Shown one piece after another: positions 1-8,500 of a stretch of DNA of 49,865 bases. The position numbers and the translations under genes were made by a program. Origin of the DNA: Roseofilum halophilum BLCC-M91. Its GTDB lineage: Bacteria > Cyanobacteriota > Cyanobacteriia > Cyanobacteriales > Desertifilaceae. Location: NCBI RefSeq assembly GCF_030068445.1, contig NZ_JAQPOK010000125.1, positions 1-49,865 on the forward strand. Reading direction: 5' to 3'. The notes beneath the pieces were generated by a model. It had not been told where the DNA came from. It did not search any database and was given only the letters and a program-made list of their open reading frames with translations. Numbering within the stretch: position 1 is the first letter of the stretch; every line of letters begins with the position of its first letter.

Positions 1-1
1 C

Positions 2-229
2 AGCCCCAAAACCGATTTCGCCTTTAAGCGCATCTTTGGTTCCCAAGAAAGCAAAGATATCCTCATTAGCTTCTTAAATGCCCTCATTTATGATGGCAAT
101 CCAAACATTACTGACCTAGAAATTATCGATCCCTATAATCAAGGCGATACGAGTACCGTAAAAGATAGCTATTTAGATAAAAGGCGATCGCCGGTTGGGA
201 GGGCGATCGCCTGTTGGGATATAGAATAG
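2..229 (+). pseudogene. N-terminal fragment of a PD-(D/E)XK (Rpn-type) nuclease family protein
   Basis: The reading frame entering the window begins SPKTDFAFKRIFGSQ and continues with SKDILISFLNALIY and LEIIDPYNQGD. This is the typical start of cyanobacterial Rpn/PD-(D/E)XK nuclease family transposases, which are normally about 250-300 residues. After SYLDK the frame runs into two HIP1-containing copies of a GGCGATCGCC-type sequence and stops at TAG, before the nuclease core (D, ExK) would be reached. The gene therefore looks truncated by deletion or repeat insertion. The first codons lie outside the window. Family recognition is by motif; the truncation is seen directly. Confidence 0.6.
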
Positions 230-249
230 GGGTGGAATCGGATGGGGAC

Positions 250-657
250 TTACAAACCCAAGACGCAGGAGCAGTTCCAATGGACTGTAATCTTGTAACC
301 CAACTGGCGAGCTACATTTTCAGTCCAGTGGTTGCAATTAAACTTGGTTCCGTATTGCCTGCCATCAAACTTCTGGACTGCGGCATAGACTTCATCTAGG
401 GTATGTTCCCCTAGCGTCATGCAGTGATAACCCCCGATTTTCTCGCAAGCATAGCTGACTCGTCCTTGAGGTTCCCATTCGTGTACGACCCATTTATTTT
501 TACCGGGAACTTCAACATAGATGCCATGATGGACTCCAAGACCGAGGGCTGTTTTTACGCGACAGGAGCGGACTTTGACCGTTCCTTTTGCTGACCCAGA
601 GTATTGGGACTCATGGGTGTACATGGTGCTTTTGGCAAGACTGGATTTATTGGACAT
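250..657 (-). CDS. LRAT/NlpC-P60-like permuted papain-fold protein (putative)
   Basis: This 135-residue protein has a histidine-bearing strand, GVHHGIYVEV (H43/H44), followed 60 residues later by KFNCNHWTENV (C108). That His-then-Cys order, with NCxHW/F around the cysteine, is the signature of permuted papain-like (LRAT, H-box/NC) enzymes, which act as acyltransferases, thiol hydrolases or peptidases. No signal peptide or membrane helix is visible. It is the last gene of a four-gene minus-strand operon, starting 6 bases after the preceding stop codon, so it is probably translationally coupled. The target is unknown. In this context it could be the effector of a GTPase-controlled system. Fold assignment is inference from motif spacing. 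Confidence 0.55.
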   Translation of the reverse strand: MSNKSSLAKSTMYTHESQYSGSAKGTVKVRSCRVKTALGLGVHHGIYVEVPGKNKWVVHEWEPQGRVSYACEKIGGYHCMTLGEHTLDEVYAAVQKFDGRQYGTKFNCNHWTENVARQLGYKITVHWNCSCVLGL

Positions 658-663
658 AAGAAA

Positions 664-1437
664 TCAATTCCAAAATTCGACATGGATCTTAAGTGAAAAG
701 TCATAATTCTCTTTCTTGACTGTCTCAAGACAACCTTGGATGCTAGTGAGATATTGAGGAATTCCCAGAGAAAACAGAATCTTCAAGTTTTTTCGATGCT
801 CTGTAGTTAAGTCTAATGAAAACTTGTGCGTTTTTAAGCTGATCCCCTCTTGGCGTAGAGCAATCAGACTATTCATATGTGGATCGGATAACCACTGGTG
901 CTTTTGCAAGTAGGCTTGAGCTTGATCGAGCACTGGCTTTGCTTTAGCGTATTCTTGTTGAATGTTAATTTTCTGTCTCATTAAATTCCAGGATCTCTGT
1001 TCAGCTTCTGTGCCCACTTTAGCTGATATTTTCATATCAAGATTGCCCTCCAACTTGATGCTACCATCAGTAGTTTTCAGTTCCATCTGCTCTATGTTCA
1101 GTTTCCGCGCTCCCAGCAAACCACATAGAGTAGCGAAATGGATACATTTGGCCTCAGCAAACTTATAACGTGAATCAGTTAATTCAGCATAATCAGAGGG
1201 ATTATAAGGACTTTGGATTAAAACAGCGTTGGCATTGAAAAGTCCGCTATTTTTTAGTTTGTGCAGTAAATCGCTTGATTGATGATTGGTGAAATCAAGC
1301 AAGCAGACCTGCGGATTGAGAATTAATTCAGATCCACCCGGTTGACTTTTCAGTTGTTCAAGTGAATCAGGCATAAGAATCATAATTGATCTACGTCTCT
1401 CAGGGTTTTCAGGGATGGATTGAAAATTATTCTTCAT
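664..1437 (-). CDS. Hypothetical protein, third gene of GTPase operon
   Basis: This 257-residue soluble protein of unknown family is the third gene of a minus-strand operon. An in-frame start 36 bases upstream would overlap the previous gene. I prefer the ATG beginning MKNNFQSI because AAGGAG lies about 8 bases before it. The N-terminal part (residues 20-120) contains beta/alpha-looking stretches such as LILNPQVCLLDF and FNANAVLIQSP. The middle part is charged and helical. I recognise no catalytic motif. It sits between a tail-anchored membrane protein and a papain-fold protein, with a 25-base gap upstream and a 6-base gap downstream. This suggests it works with them, perhaps as an adaptor for the GTPase. 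That role is inference. Confidence 0.6.
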   Translation of the reverse strand: MKNNFQSIPENPERRRSIMILMPDSLEQLKSQPGGSELILNPQVCLLDFTNHQSSDLLHKLKNSGLFNANAVLIQSPYNPSDYAELTDSRYKFAEAKCIHFATLCGLLGARKLNIEQMELKTTDGSIKLEGNLDMKISAKVGTEAEQRSWNLMRQKINIQQEYAKAKPVLDQAQAYLQKHQWLSDPHMNSLIALRQEGISLKTHKFSLDLTTEHRKNLKILFSLGIPQYLTSIQGCLETVKKENYDFSLKIHVEFWN

Positions 1438-1462
1438 TGAATTTGTCTCCTTGGGTAAAGCA

Positions 1463-1996
1463 TCAAAGATCAAAAAACTTTTTTAAAGTCGATACAAGCA
1501 AGCCTAATACATATAATACTAATACGACAAAACAAACTATATTTTTCAAGTCTTTTTCGGTCTTTAAATTTGCTTTGACTTTTTTCATATATTTACGAAG
1601 AGTATCTAAATTTTCTGGTTTTAGAGGCCTGTTAAATTCCTTAGAAAACTGATTAACTTTTTCTGCCACAAAACCACCCAAATCCATTTGTTCTTGTTTT
1701 GGAAATTCTCCGTAAACAACAATAGTAGACTGACGATTAGCCCGGTCTTTTACTTGGGAAATTACCGTAATCACAAATGCATCTACCGTATGACGAATAT
1801 CGACATTTCCTCTATAGATAGACTTTGCATTTGGTGATAATGCCAGTTTGTGAATATCCTTAATCACTTTATCTCCTTGCTCTGGAGATAAACGTTTAGG
1901 AGGTTTTCCATTCTCAGATTCCCAAACTTGATCCTCTGATACTAAATCTTCGGACTGAATCCACGCATATACGATGCTAGAGCTGTTTTGTTTCAT
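1463..1996 (-). CDS. Hypothetical tail-anchored membrane protein, second gene of GTPase operon
   Basis: This 177-residue protein has a soluble N-terminal domain of about 145 residues and one hydrophobic helix at the extreme C-terminus (IVCFVVLVLYVLGLLVS, about 153-170), followed by KKFFDL. This is the layout of a tail-anchored protein with a cytoplasmic head. The head contains YAWIQSEDLV and a beta-rich stretch around DAFVITVISQVKDRANR. I do not recognise the family. It lies 29 bases downstream of the membrane-anchored GTPase gene and 25 bases upstream of the next gene, so co-transcription is likely. The simplest inference is that it and the GTPase meet at the same membrane. Confidence 0.6.
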   Translation of the reverse strand: MKQNSSSIVYAWIQSEDLVSEDQVWESENGKPPKRLSPEQGDKVIKDIHKLALSPNAKSIYRGNVDIRHTVDAFVITVISQVKDRANRQSTIVVYGEFPKQEQMDLGGFVAEKVNQFSKEFNRPLKPENLDTLRKYMKKVKANLKTEKDLKNIVCFVVLVLYVLGLLVSTLKKFFDL

Positions 1997-2025
1997 AATA
2001 AAACCCTAATAATCCCTTCCATAAA

Positions 2026-2700
2026 TTACCTTGTATTGTTCTTGGTTGCCTCAATAAACATTCGATTCAGCAATTTTTCTGCGCTATCGTAATCTACAAA
2101 ACTACCAAGAACAATGGGTACATAACTCGGTGCAGTATGCAAATTCAATCTCGCTTCTTGTATTGTTTCAAGCTCCTCAAAGCGTCGGGTATACTGATCA
2201 AAATTATTGTCATTAATTTGTTTTAATTCAGGATTAATATCGCAGTGAGTGCCAACAATAATAATTTTTTTATTGAAGGATTTTTCTTTATGCCAATCCC
2301 GAATTTTTTTGCAATCCTTTATAACTCTGTCACATGAATCTTTATCTCGTTCCCAAATTTTTCCTGCATGTACAAAATAAAATACAATATCAGCCTGGTC
2401 AAACAAGTTTTTCCACTCATTATATACCTGGTCTGTTCCTCCACCTGACAAATCAACGGTTTTTGATATTGATATTGTTAGGTCAATATCCCGAATATGA
2501 ACAGTAGATGAAGCAATTTTTTCGGCTACTTGTGTTGCCCTGTATGGGCCAAGAAGCTTACTATATTTCATATAAAACAAAAACGTTGTTTTCCCTGTTG
2601 CAGACGCACCTAATACAGCGATTTTTTTGCCTTCAAAATTTTTAATAAGTAACACTGATACAACAGTCAGAATAATTCCAGGCACTATCAGGGGCCACAT
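2026..2700 (-). CDS. Membrane-anchored small GTPase-like protein, first gene of operon
   Basis: This is a Ras/SRPRB-like P-loop GTPase of 224 residues with one N-terminal membrane helix (residues 2-20), so the GTPase domain should face the cytoplasm. The P-loop GASATGKT is at 31-38, the switch II motif DLSGG at 83-87, and VGTHCD (G4, specificity motif) ends at about 154. GSFV near residue 200 may be G5. A longer frame starts 24 bases upstream, but AAGGAG precedes the ATG of MWPLIVPG by 9 bases, so I chose that start. It heads a four-gene operon and is divergent from the CHAT-NACHT locus. GTPases of this type accompany effectors in several bacterial conflict systems; the partnership here is inference. 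Confidence 0.75.
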   Translation of the reverse strand: MWPLIVPGIILTVVSVLLIKNFEGKKIAVLGASATGKTTFLFYMKYSKLLGPYRATQVAEKIASSTVHIRDIDLTISISKTVDLSGGGTDQVYNEWKNLFDQADIVFYFVHAGKIWERDKDSCDRVIKDCKKIRDWHKEKSFNKKIIIVGTHCDINPELKQINDNNFDQYTRRFEELETIQEARLNLHTAPSYVPIVLGSFVDYDSAEKLLNRMFIEATKNNTR

Positions 2701-2885
2701 ATCTATAAACTCCTTAAAAATCAACTGACATTGATTAGCTTAAAACAAATATCTGTTGACTAACAGGTAGACAAAGAGGTGGACATTGGGAGGCTCTGAT
2801 TTTACAAGCTTAGAGCCTATCCCTAAATAAAAAGTAAAGGTTCTAATATCCTTTCTTTTGAAGGTTGCCATTAATCAATATCACA

Positions 2886-2915
2886 CTAGGCAAGGGGCTT
2901 AAGCTTCTTACCTAG
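2886..2915. promoter_or_regulatory. Imperfect palindrome in the divergent spacer between the GTPase operon and the HTH-DUF1822 gene
   Basis: The arms CTAGG and CCTAG enclose AAG, GCTTAAGC and CTT in mirrored order, giving a 30-base imperfect palindrome. It lies near the middle of the 522-base spacer that separates two divergent accessory operons. It could be an operator or a hairpin. The spacer also carries two copies of a CAGGTAGACA-AAGA direct repeat (starting at 2764 and 3174), one near each operon. No convincing -35/-10 pair or other gene is visible in the spacer. Confidence 0.35.
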
Positions 2916-3222
2916 CACATGGTCATGGAGAAATGGTATAAGACGGAGCTTTATCGATGTTCTGCTTAGATAGAAGTCAGATTGGATAGAGACTGTCTGA
3001 TTAATTTACGACCTCTCTATATAGCACTCTGAGGATTCTAACTATCAAAAAAAATATTGCCGGAAGTGGGACGATAGTAAACATATCGGTACAAGCTGAT
3101 GGAATTCTGACCTACATTGACCAGATTACAATGAATATCTACTGACCGACAGAGAGACCAATAGGTAAACTTTCAGGTAGACACAAAGATAGAGATATGC
3201 GATAATTATAAGTTAGATACTT

Positions 3223-4584
3223 ATGGCAGAGTCCAAGAAAAGCATGAATCAACTAGATTTAGATACGAAACTTCAATCTTTAGATGATGAAAAGAGAGAA
3301 ATATTGGAACTTATATTATCTGGTGAAACTCAAGTCAAAATTAGCGAGAAAATTAATCTATCTGAAGATTCTCTTAAAGATAAAATAGAAGACATATATC
3401 GTTACTTTGGGGTTGGAAACGATGACACCAGAAAAAGGCAAAAATTTTTTTTGATATCATTGTTTTTTAAATGCAAAATTGACATGGTTCACATTGAAGC
3501 ATTTAAGTATCACACAACATCTGGATCAAGATCGAGCCACCTCGGAGAACTAGATAAAACGATAAATAAACTACAAAAAGAGGAGTATAAAATCTTGGAG
3601 TTGTTTTTACAAAACGATACCCCGCAAGAAATTGCTTGTAAATGTAACCTAGGCGAAAATGGTGACAAAAAAGTCCGGAATGATCTCCGAAAGATGTGTT
3701 CTTCTTTTCATATACAGGAAGCTAACATTAATTACTTAATAGTTTTATTTTTTAGGTACAAACCAGAAATGGTTCAAATTCCTCCTCTGTCAGATCCAAG
3801 TATTACAGCTAGTCCTTGTCTCTCGGGAGTTGAAGCCAAAGAAGGAATTGAAATCGATAACTTTCAAATAAGTTTAGAAGATGTAGATAACAGAACACAA
3901 AATAAAAAGCAATGGCGATTAATTATTCAGAGTGACGAATATAATGAAACTCTACTAAAAACAATCGAAAATTTTGTTCAAAATTTAACAGAAGATGGGA
4001 CTCAAAAAGTGATTAAAATCAGCAAAGGTTCCATCGTTATTGAATTTGAAGGATCTCCGGAAGGGTTTGAGCGCATCAAAGCCTTGTTTGACTCAGGGGA
4101 ACTCACGGAAATTGCGGGCTTTCCCATACAAGAGATTAGCGCTCTAGCCGAACAACAAACCCAACCGACTCAACTGAGTGAATGGTTGCAGGGTGTTTTT
4201 GCTCCCCTGTGGGAATCGGTAGATGGTTTATTCACCCCTGAGCAACTGCGTTTTGCCTTCCGTCAGCGCACTGAGGGGGTATCCCGGAGAAAGACAATCG
4301 TCTTTAACGAACTCGAAGATCGGCAAGTCGAACTGGTAGCGACAATTATACCTGTAGAAATGCCTAGAGTCAAGGTGATGGTACAAATTGTTCCCAGTGC
4401 CGGAGTAACCCATCTACCCGAAGACCTGCATATTCAGTTAGTCGATGAAAGTGATGCCGAAAATCCGGAAGGTGAAGTCTTTGAAGCCCAGGAGAATCTG
4501 GAATTTAATGCGGAAGTCGGCGATGCTTTTAGTATAATTGTAGAGCAGGGTAGATTTAGGGTTGTCGAACGATTTATGGTGTAA
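3223..4584 (+). CDS. Double LuxR-like HTH protein with TRADD-N-like and DUF1822 domains
   Basis: This 453-residue protein has three parts. Residues 10-100 and 108-190 are two related LuxR-type helix-turn-helix modules (EKREILELILSGETQVKISE and EEYKILELFLQNDTPQEIAC), so the N-terminus is a duplication. Residues about 225-305 (QWRLIIQSDEYNE, IKISKGSIVIEFEGS, ALFDSGELTEI) resemble the TRADD-N adaptor domain of NLR-like bacterial systems. Residues about 310-453 match cyanobacterial DUF1822 (SEWLQGVFAPLW, VSRRKTIVFNEL, LHIQLVDE, FSIIVEQGRFRVVERF). It lies 114 bases upstream of the CHAT-NACHT gene and probably serves as its adaptor or regulator. The HTH and DUF1822 calls are firm; the TRADD-N call is tentative. 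Confidence 0.7.
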   Translation: MAESKKSMNQLDLDTKLQSLDDEKREILELILSGETQVKISEKINLSEDSLKDKIEDIYRYFGVGNDDTRKRQKFFLISLFFKCKIDMVHIEAFKYHTTSGSRSSHLGELDKTINKLQKEEYKILELFLQNDTPQEIACKCNLGENGDKKVRNDLRKMCSSFHIQEANINYLIVLFFRYKPEMVQIPPLSDPSITASPCLSGVEAKEGIEIDNFQISLEDVDNRTQNKKQWRLIIQSDEYNETLLKTIENFVQNLTEDGTQKVIKISKGSIVIEFEGSPEGFERIKALFDSGELTEIAGFPIQEISALAEQQTQPTQLSEWLQGVFAPLWESVDGLFTPEQLRFAFRQRTEGVSRRKTIVFNELEDRQVELVATIIPVEMPRVKVMVQIVPSAGVTHLPEDLHIQLVDESDAENPEGEVFEAQENLEFNAEVGDAFSIIVEQGRFRVVERFMV

Positions 4585-4632
4585 ATTACAGATTTTTTAC
4601 GGAAAGCGCCCCCAACCCAATAACCGACCCTC

Positions 4633-4672
4633 GATAGCAAGTTACCTAGTCTCCTCTAGGTGGCTTGTTATC
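4633..4672 (+). terminator. 17-bp hairpin between the DUF1822 and CHAT-NACHT genes (attenuator or partial terminator)
   Basis: GATAGCAAGTTACCTAG and CTAGGTGGCTTGTTATC form a continuous 17-base-pair RNA stem, with three G-U wobbles, around a six-base TCTCCT loop. The sequence after it is TTGTTGTTT, U-rich but interrupted, so termination would be incomplete. It lies in the 114-base gap between two genes that appear to belong together. It could set the ratio of adaptor to protease-NACHT protein, or act as an mRNA processing site. Confidence 0.55.
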
Positions 4673-4698
4673 TTGTTGTTTACTCCTCATGTTGAACA

Positions 4699-7600
4699 AT
4701 GCTTCAAAAAACTATTGACTTAATTATACATGGCTCTCCTTCCGAAGGACTTCACCTTTCCGTACAAATTCGAGACCCTAATCAAAACCAAAACCAAACC
4801 TTGGTTAAGACGACTGGAAAACTGCCCCCAAATACCAAACTCCGGGAAGATTATGAACGTTGGAATAAAAGCTATCTCGATCTTGGCCATGTCACACGAA
4901 GAAGAAGAACGAGAAAAATTGATGGCGTTCGGGCTGATGCCAACAGAAATATTCAAGAACTGAGTCAATTGTGCAGGCAGAATTCTGAACAGTTTAAGAA
5001 GACATTAAACCAATGGTTCCAATCTCCAGAATGTATGAAGTTGCGAGAATATTGGCGAAAACCGTTGTTAGACGAAGAAGAAATTAATATTTTTATCCAT
5101 ACGTCAGACCCGGAATTACTCAAATTACCCTGGTATGAGTTGGATTTAATCGACGACTACCCCAATGCTCAAGTTGTTTTCACCTCCGATCATTCTAGCG
5201 CTCCTGATATCAATTTAGATAGACTGCCTAGCAAAGATCGAGTTAAGCTTTTAGCCATCTTCGGTAATGATGAAAATCTAGACTTAACTCAAGACCGGGA
5301 ATTCTTGGAATCCATCCCTTCCTTAGAACCGACGATTCTGGACAAGCCCAGTCGTCAAGAACTATCGACTTATTTATACGATAATTCTTATGATATTTTA
5401 TTTTTTGCTGGCCATAGTGAAAGCCAGGAAAATGATGGTCGTATTTACATTAATGACCAATACTACTTGACCATTGATGATGTCAGACATGCATTGAGAA
5501 ACGCCTTGGAACGAGGCTTGCAAATTGCGATCTTTAACTCTTGTGACGGTTTGGGATTAGCTCAGAAACTCCAAGATCTACACATTCCGCAAGTTGTAGT
5601 GATGCGCGAACCAGTTCCCGATCAAGTTGCCCAAGAATTTCTGAAAAGATTTCTCTCCTCTTTTTCCGATCATAAATCATTTTACTTTTCTGTCCGTGAA
5701 GCACGGCAGCGCTTGCAAGGATGGGAATCTGATTTTCCCAATGCCTCTTGGTTACCGGTTATCTTTCAGAATTCTACGACTGAAGCTTTGAGTTGGCTGG
5801 AATTACGGGGACTCCCTGGGGGTATGGATTGGCGCAAAGTTTCTGAAGAAAAAATTAATCCCCAACTCGATTGTACGTCTTCAACCTGCAACAGTAACCG
5901 CGATATTTCTGGCTGCGAGAGAATTTATGTGCCTCTGACATTAATTAGCGATCGCGATCCCATCTCTCAAGATTCTCTATCTCCAGCAAGACTAGACCCT
6001 TTTGATACATCCGATCGCGAGCTTCTGGAGGGTTATCGGCGTAGCAATGATGACTTTTTTGCAGAGGAATTAGGTAGTGAAAAATCTCCTAAACGGATTG
6101 CTCTAATTGGTGAAACAGGAATTGGTAAAAAAGCGATTTTACAAGAAATGGCAGAGTGGATATTAAAGCATCAACTCAATGCTTATCCCATTTGGATTTC
6201 TTTGGCTGATTTACAAGATCGCCGCTGGGATACCCTAGAAGAATTTTTAGAAGAAAAATGGCTACCTGATGCTTTAGGAGAAGGGAAAGAAACATTAAAA
6301 AATCTGAAAAAGTTATTTCAAAGTGGGCGAGTGTTTCTCTTCCTGGAAGGATTGGATGAAATGCCTATTTTACAGAGCAAAGAGTCTCCCTTAAGCATAT
6401 TAGCCGATCAACTCACAGATTGGATTGCACCAGCTCACGTCATTCTCACTTGTCGCTCGAATTTGTGGGAAAATCACCCCAACATTTTAGAGGATTTTGA
6501 GGTTTATAGAGTTGCCGGTTTGACTCACCCCGATCAAATCAATGCATTTGTTAATAAATGGTTTGAATATTGTCAAAATCGGTCATCCGGTCAAGATTTA
6601 GCCTCATCGCTTCAATTTCAACTGAAAACACCTAGGAAGGAAAAGTTTAGAACGATTCTCAAAAATCCCCTGTGCTTAAAGATATTTTGTGAGCTTTGGC
6701 AACAGAATCAAGGAAAGTTGCCAGACACTAAAACAGCTTTATACAGGAAATTCACCAATGGATTTTACGATCGCATATCCTTATCTGATCCTTCAGAACC
6801 AAACGAGATCCATTCAGCCTTGGGAGCGCTGGCTGTTGAGGCTCTCCAAGGCAAAAGCTATCAATTTCAGCTTGGGCAAATGGAGAGCTATAAAACCAGA
6901 AAACCGGAACTCTTTGAGCAAGCCATTGAAGTCGGTTTTCTCAGTTTAGTGGAAAAGACCGATCGCGACAATAGTCAATGGTCGTATCGTTTTTTGCATC
7001 CGAATTTACAAGAATATGTTGCGGCTCTGGCGATTGAAGATTGGCGCTTTTTCTTTAATCCCTCTGAAAGAATTTACCGTATTTTTGACAACCATTGGAA
7101 AGAAGTGATTCTCCTATGGTTAGGACGGGAAGATATTGATAGCGCTCAAAAAGAACAATTTCTGGATGCTTTAGTGCAATTTCTGGCTGAGATTAAACCC
7201 TATTCTTATCGCGCTTATTTTTTAGCCACCTCTGGACTGGCAGAATTTCCAGAGTATCCACAGGCAGAAACCCTTGTACGGGGACTGGTAAAATGGTGTT
7301 TTGGCGAGCAACTAGAAGGGGGAGAAATCAAGCGCTTTCCGGCAACCCTTGAACTGAGAGCTAATGCAGCGCTGCAAGAGAGCGATCGCCCCCTAGTCCT
7401 CCGTATCCTCACAGAACAATTACACACCTACTCTAATGACACAACCCTCAGTCGCGTCGCTTACACCCTCGGTAAACTCGCACCAGAGGAGTCAGAAGAC
7501 AAAGAAAAATCCTTAGAAGTGCTGCAAAAATTATTGCGTAAGAGTGAAGAGGACGAGCAGCGTTTGGCGATCGCCTCCAGTTTAGCAGAACTCGATCCCG

Positions 7601-8448
7601 ACAATACTTTAGCTCTCGATACTCTACAAAACCGATTAGAGCCTCCTTCATCTGATGGTGGCGATCGCAAATTCCATGGACTCGCAGGCGATCATCTCGC
7701 TCAAATCGATCCCGATAATGACCAAGCATTCGAGACTCTGCTAGAACTCGCCAAGAGTCCAGAAGAAGAGATGCGCTTATCAGCCCTCGAAAACCTGAAA
7801 GTAATTTTTGAGGAAAAATATGCTCGCCAAATTGTCGATTTATTAAGCGATAAGACCGATAAAAATTCAGATTTAAATCGGGTTTACAACGAATTATTGT
7901 GGCTATGTGCCGATCGCCTCAATTATGTAGACTTTTACCAAGCCCTTCATCATTCCCCATTACCTAGGGTTGCTCAACCCTGCGATGACACCAGTCTAAA
8001 AACCTTACCATCGCCTAAAAATACCTATCTGCTCTGGATTAACGCAGCCTCTTTGCAAGGAGAAACAGACCGTGAGGCGATTGCCCAAGCTCTGTGCGAC
8101 AAAATGTATACTAAAGCCCTACCGGATCGGTCTATCCCCACAGCCACAACTGACCTTGAATTAGGACTTGAGATCTTTCGGGCTAAACAACAATTGCAAA
8201 AGCAAAACTTAGCCATTATTTTCGACCAATGCAACCCCACTCAAGAATTACTCGACTGCTGCCGTGAAATTGCTGCTCCCGATCTAGGAGTGCATATTGC
8301 CTGGATTACTGAGCGACCATTAGAATCCCCTTTGTATCAATTCCTTCCCCAAAACCCGAATCTAAAACGTTCCATCCGAGAGTGGATACAACAGTTGAAT
8401 GATGCTTCTGGGGTCAATTCCATAACCGATCTTGACTTTAATAGCTAG
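4699..8448 (+). CDS. CHAT protease - NACHT NTPase - HEAT repeat protein (NLR-like)
   Basis: This 1249-residue protein is built like a bacterial NLR. Residues about 120-360 are a CHAT caspase-like protease, with His in FFAGHS (H239) and Cys in FNSCDG (C282). Residues about 465-620 are a NACHT NTPase with GETGIGKK (471-478) as Walker A and FLFLEGLDEMP (547-556) as Walker B, followed by NACHT helices (FLHPNLQEYVAA). Residues about 850-1060 are HEAT-like repeats. The last 170 residues form an alpha/beta domain also seen at the end of other cyanobacterial NACHT proteins. Two key residues depart from consensus: Lys replaces Ser/Thr after GK, and Glu replaces the first Asp of DGLDE. The upstream HTH-DUF1822 gene is the likely partner. 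A defence or cell-death role is inference from architecture. Confidence 0.85.
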   Translation: MLQKTIDLIIHGSPSEGLHLSVQIRDPNQNQNQTLVKTTGKLPPNTKLREDYERWNKSYLDLGHVTRRRRTRKIDGVRADANRNIQELSQLCRQNSEQFKKTLNQWFQSPECMKLREYWRKPLLDEEEINIFIHTSDPELLKLPWYELDLIDDYPNAQVVFTSDHSSAPDINLDRLPSKDRVKLLAIFGNDENLDLTQDREFLESIPSLEPTILDKPSRQELSTYLYDNSYDILFFAGHSESQENDGRIYINDQYYLTIDDVRHALRNALERGLQIAIFNSCDGLGLAQKLQDLHIPQVVVMREPVPDQVAQEFLKRFLSSFSDHKSFYFSVREARQRLQGWESDFPNASWLPVIFQNSTTEALSWLELRGLPGGMDWRKVSEEKINPQLDCTSSTCNSNRDISGCERIYVPLTLISDRDPISQDSLSPARLDPFDTSDRELLEGYRRSNDDFFAEELGSEKSPKRIALIGETGIGKKAILQEMAEWILKHQLNAYPIWISLADLQDRRWDTLEEFLEEKWLPDALGEGKETLKNLKKLFQSGRVFLFLEGLDEMPILQSKESPLSILADQLTDWIAPAHVILTCRSNLWENHPNILEDFEVYRVAGLTHPDQINAFVNKWFEYCQNRSSGQDLASSLQFQLKTPRKEKFRTILKNPLCLKIFCELWQQNQGKLPDTKTALYRKFTNGFYDRISLSDPSEPNEIHSALGALAVEALQGKSYQFQLGQMESYKTRKPELFEQAIEVGFLSLVEKTDRDNSQWSYRFLHPNLQEYVAALAIEDWRFFFNPSERIYRIFDNHWKEVILLWLGREDIDSAQKEQFLDALVQFLAEIKPYSYRAYFLATSGLAEFPEYPQAETLVRGLVKWCFGEQLEGGEIKRFPATLELRANAALQESDRPLVLRILTEQLHTYSNDTTLSRVAYTLGKLAPEESEDKEKSLEVLQKLLRKSEEDEQRLAIASSLAELDPDNTLALDTLQNRLEPPSSDGGDRKFHGLAGDHLAQIDPDNDQAFETLLELAKSPEEEMRLSALENLKVIFEEKYARQIVDLLSDKTDKNSDLNRVYNELLWLCADRLNYVDFYQALHHSPLPRVAQPCDDTSLKTLPSPKNTYLLWINAASLQGETDREAIAQALCDKMYTKALPDRSIPTATTDLELGLEIFRAKQQLQKQNLAIIFDQCNPTQELLDCCREIAAPDLGVHIAWITERPLESPLYQFLPQNPNLKRSIREWIQQLNDASGVNSITDLDFNS

Positions 8449-8458
8449 ACCGGGTGGT

Positions 8459-8488
8459 TGTAGGGGCGGAAATTGTTTCGCCCCTACA
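8459..8488. repeat. Palindromic dispersed repeat, GTAGGGGCGG family
   Basis: TGTAGGGGCGGAAA and its near-complement TTTCGCCCCTACA form a hairpin around a short centre, 10 bases after the CHAT-NACHT stop codon. Related palindromes occur at 25971-26001, 29218-29248, 45944-46000 and 46471-46609. The copy may also act as a 3-prime stabilising hairpin for the upstream mRNA. Confidence 0.7.
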
Positions 8489-8500
8489 GATGGCTTTGGT

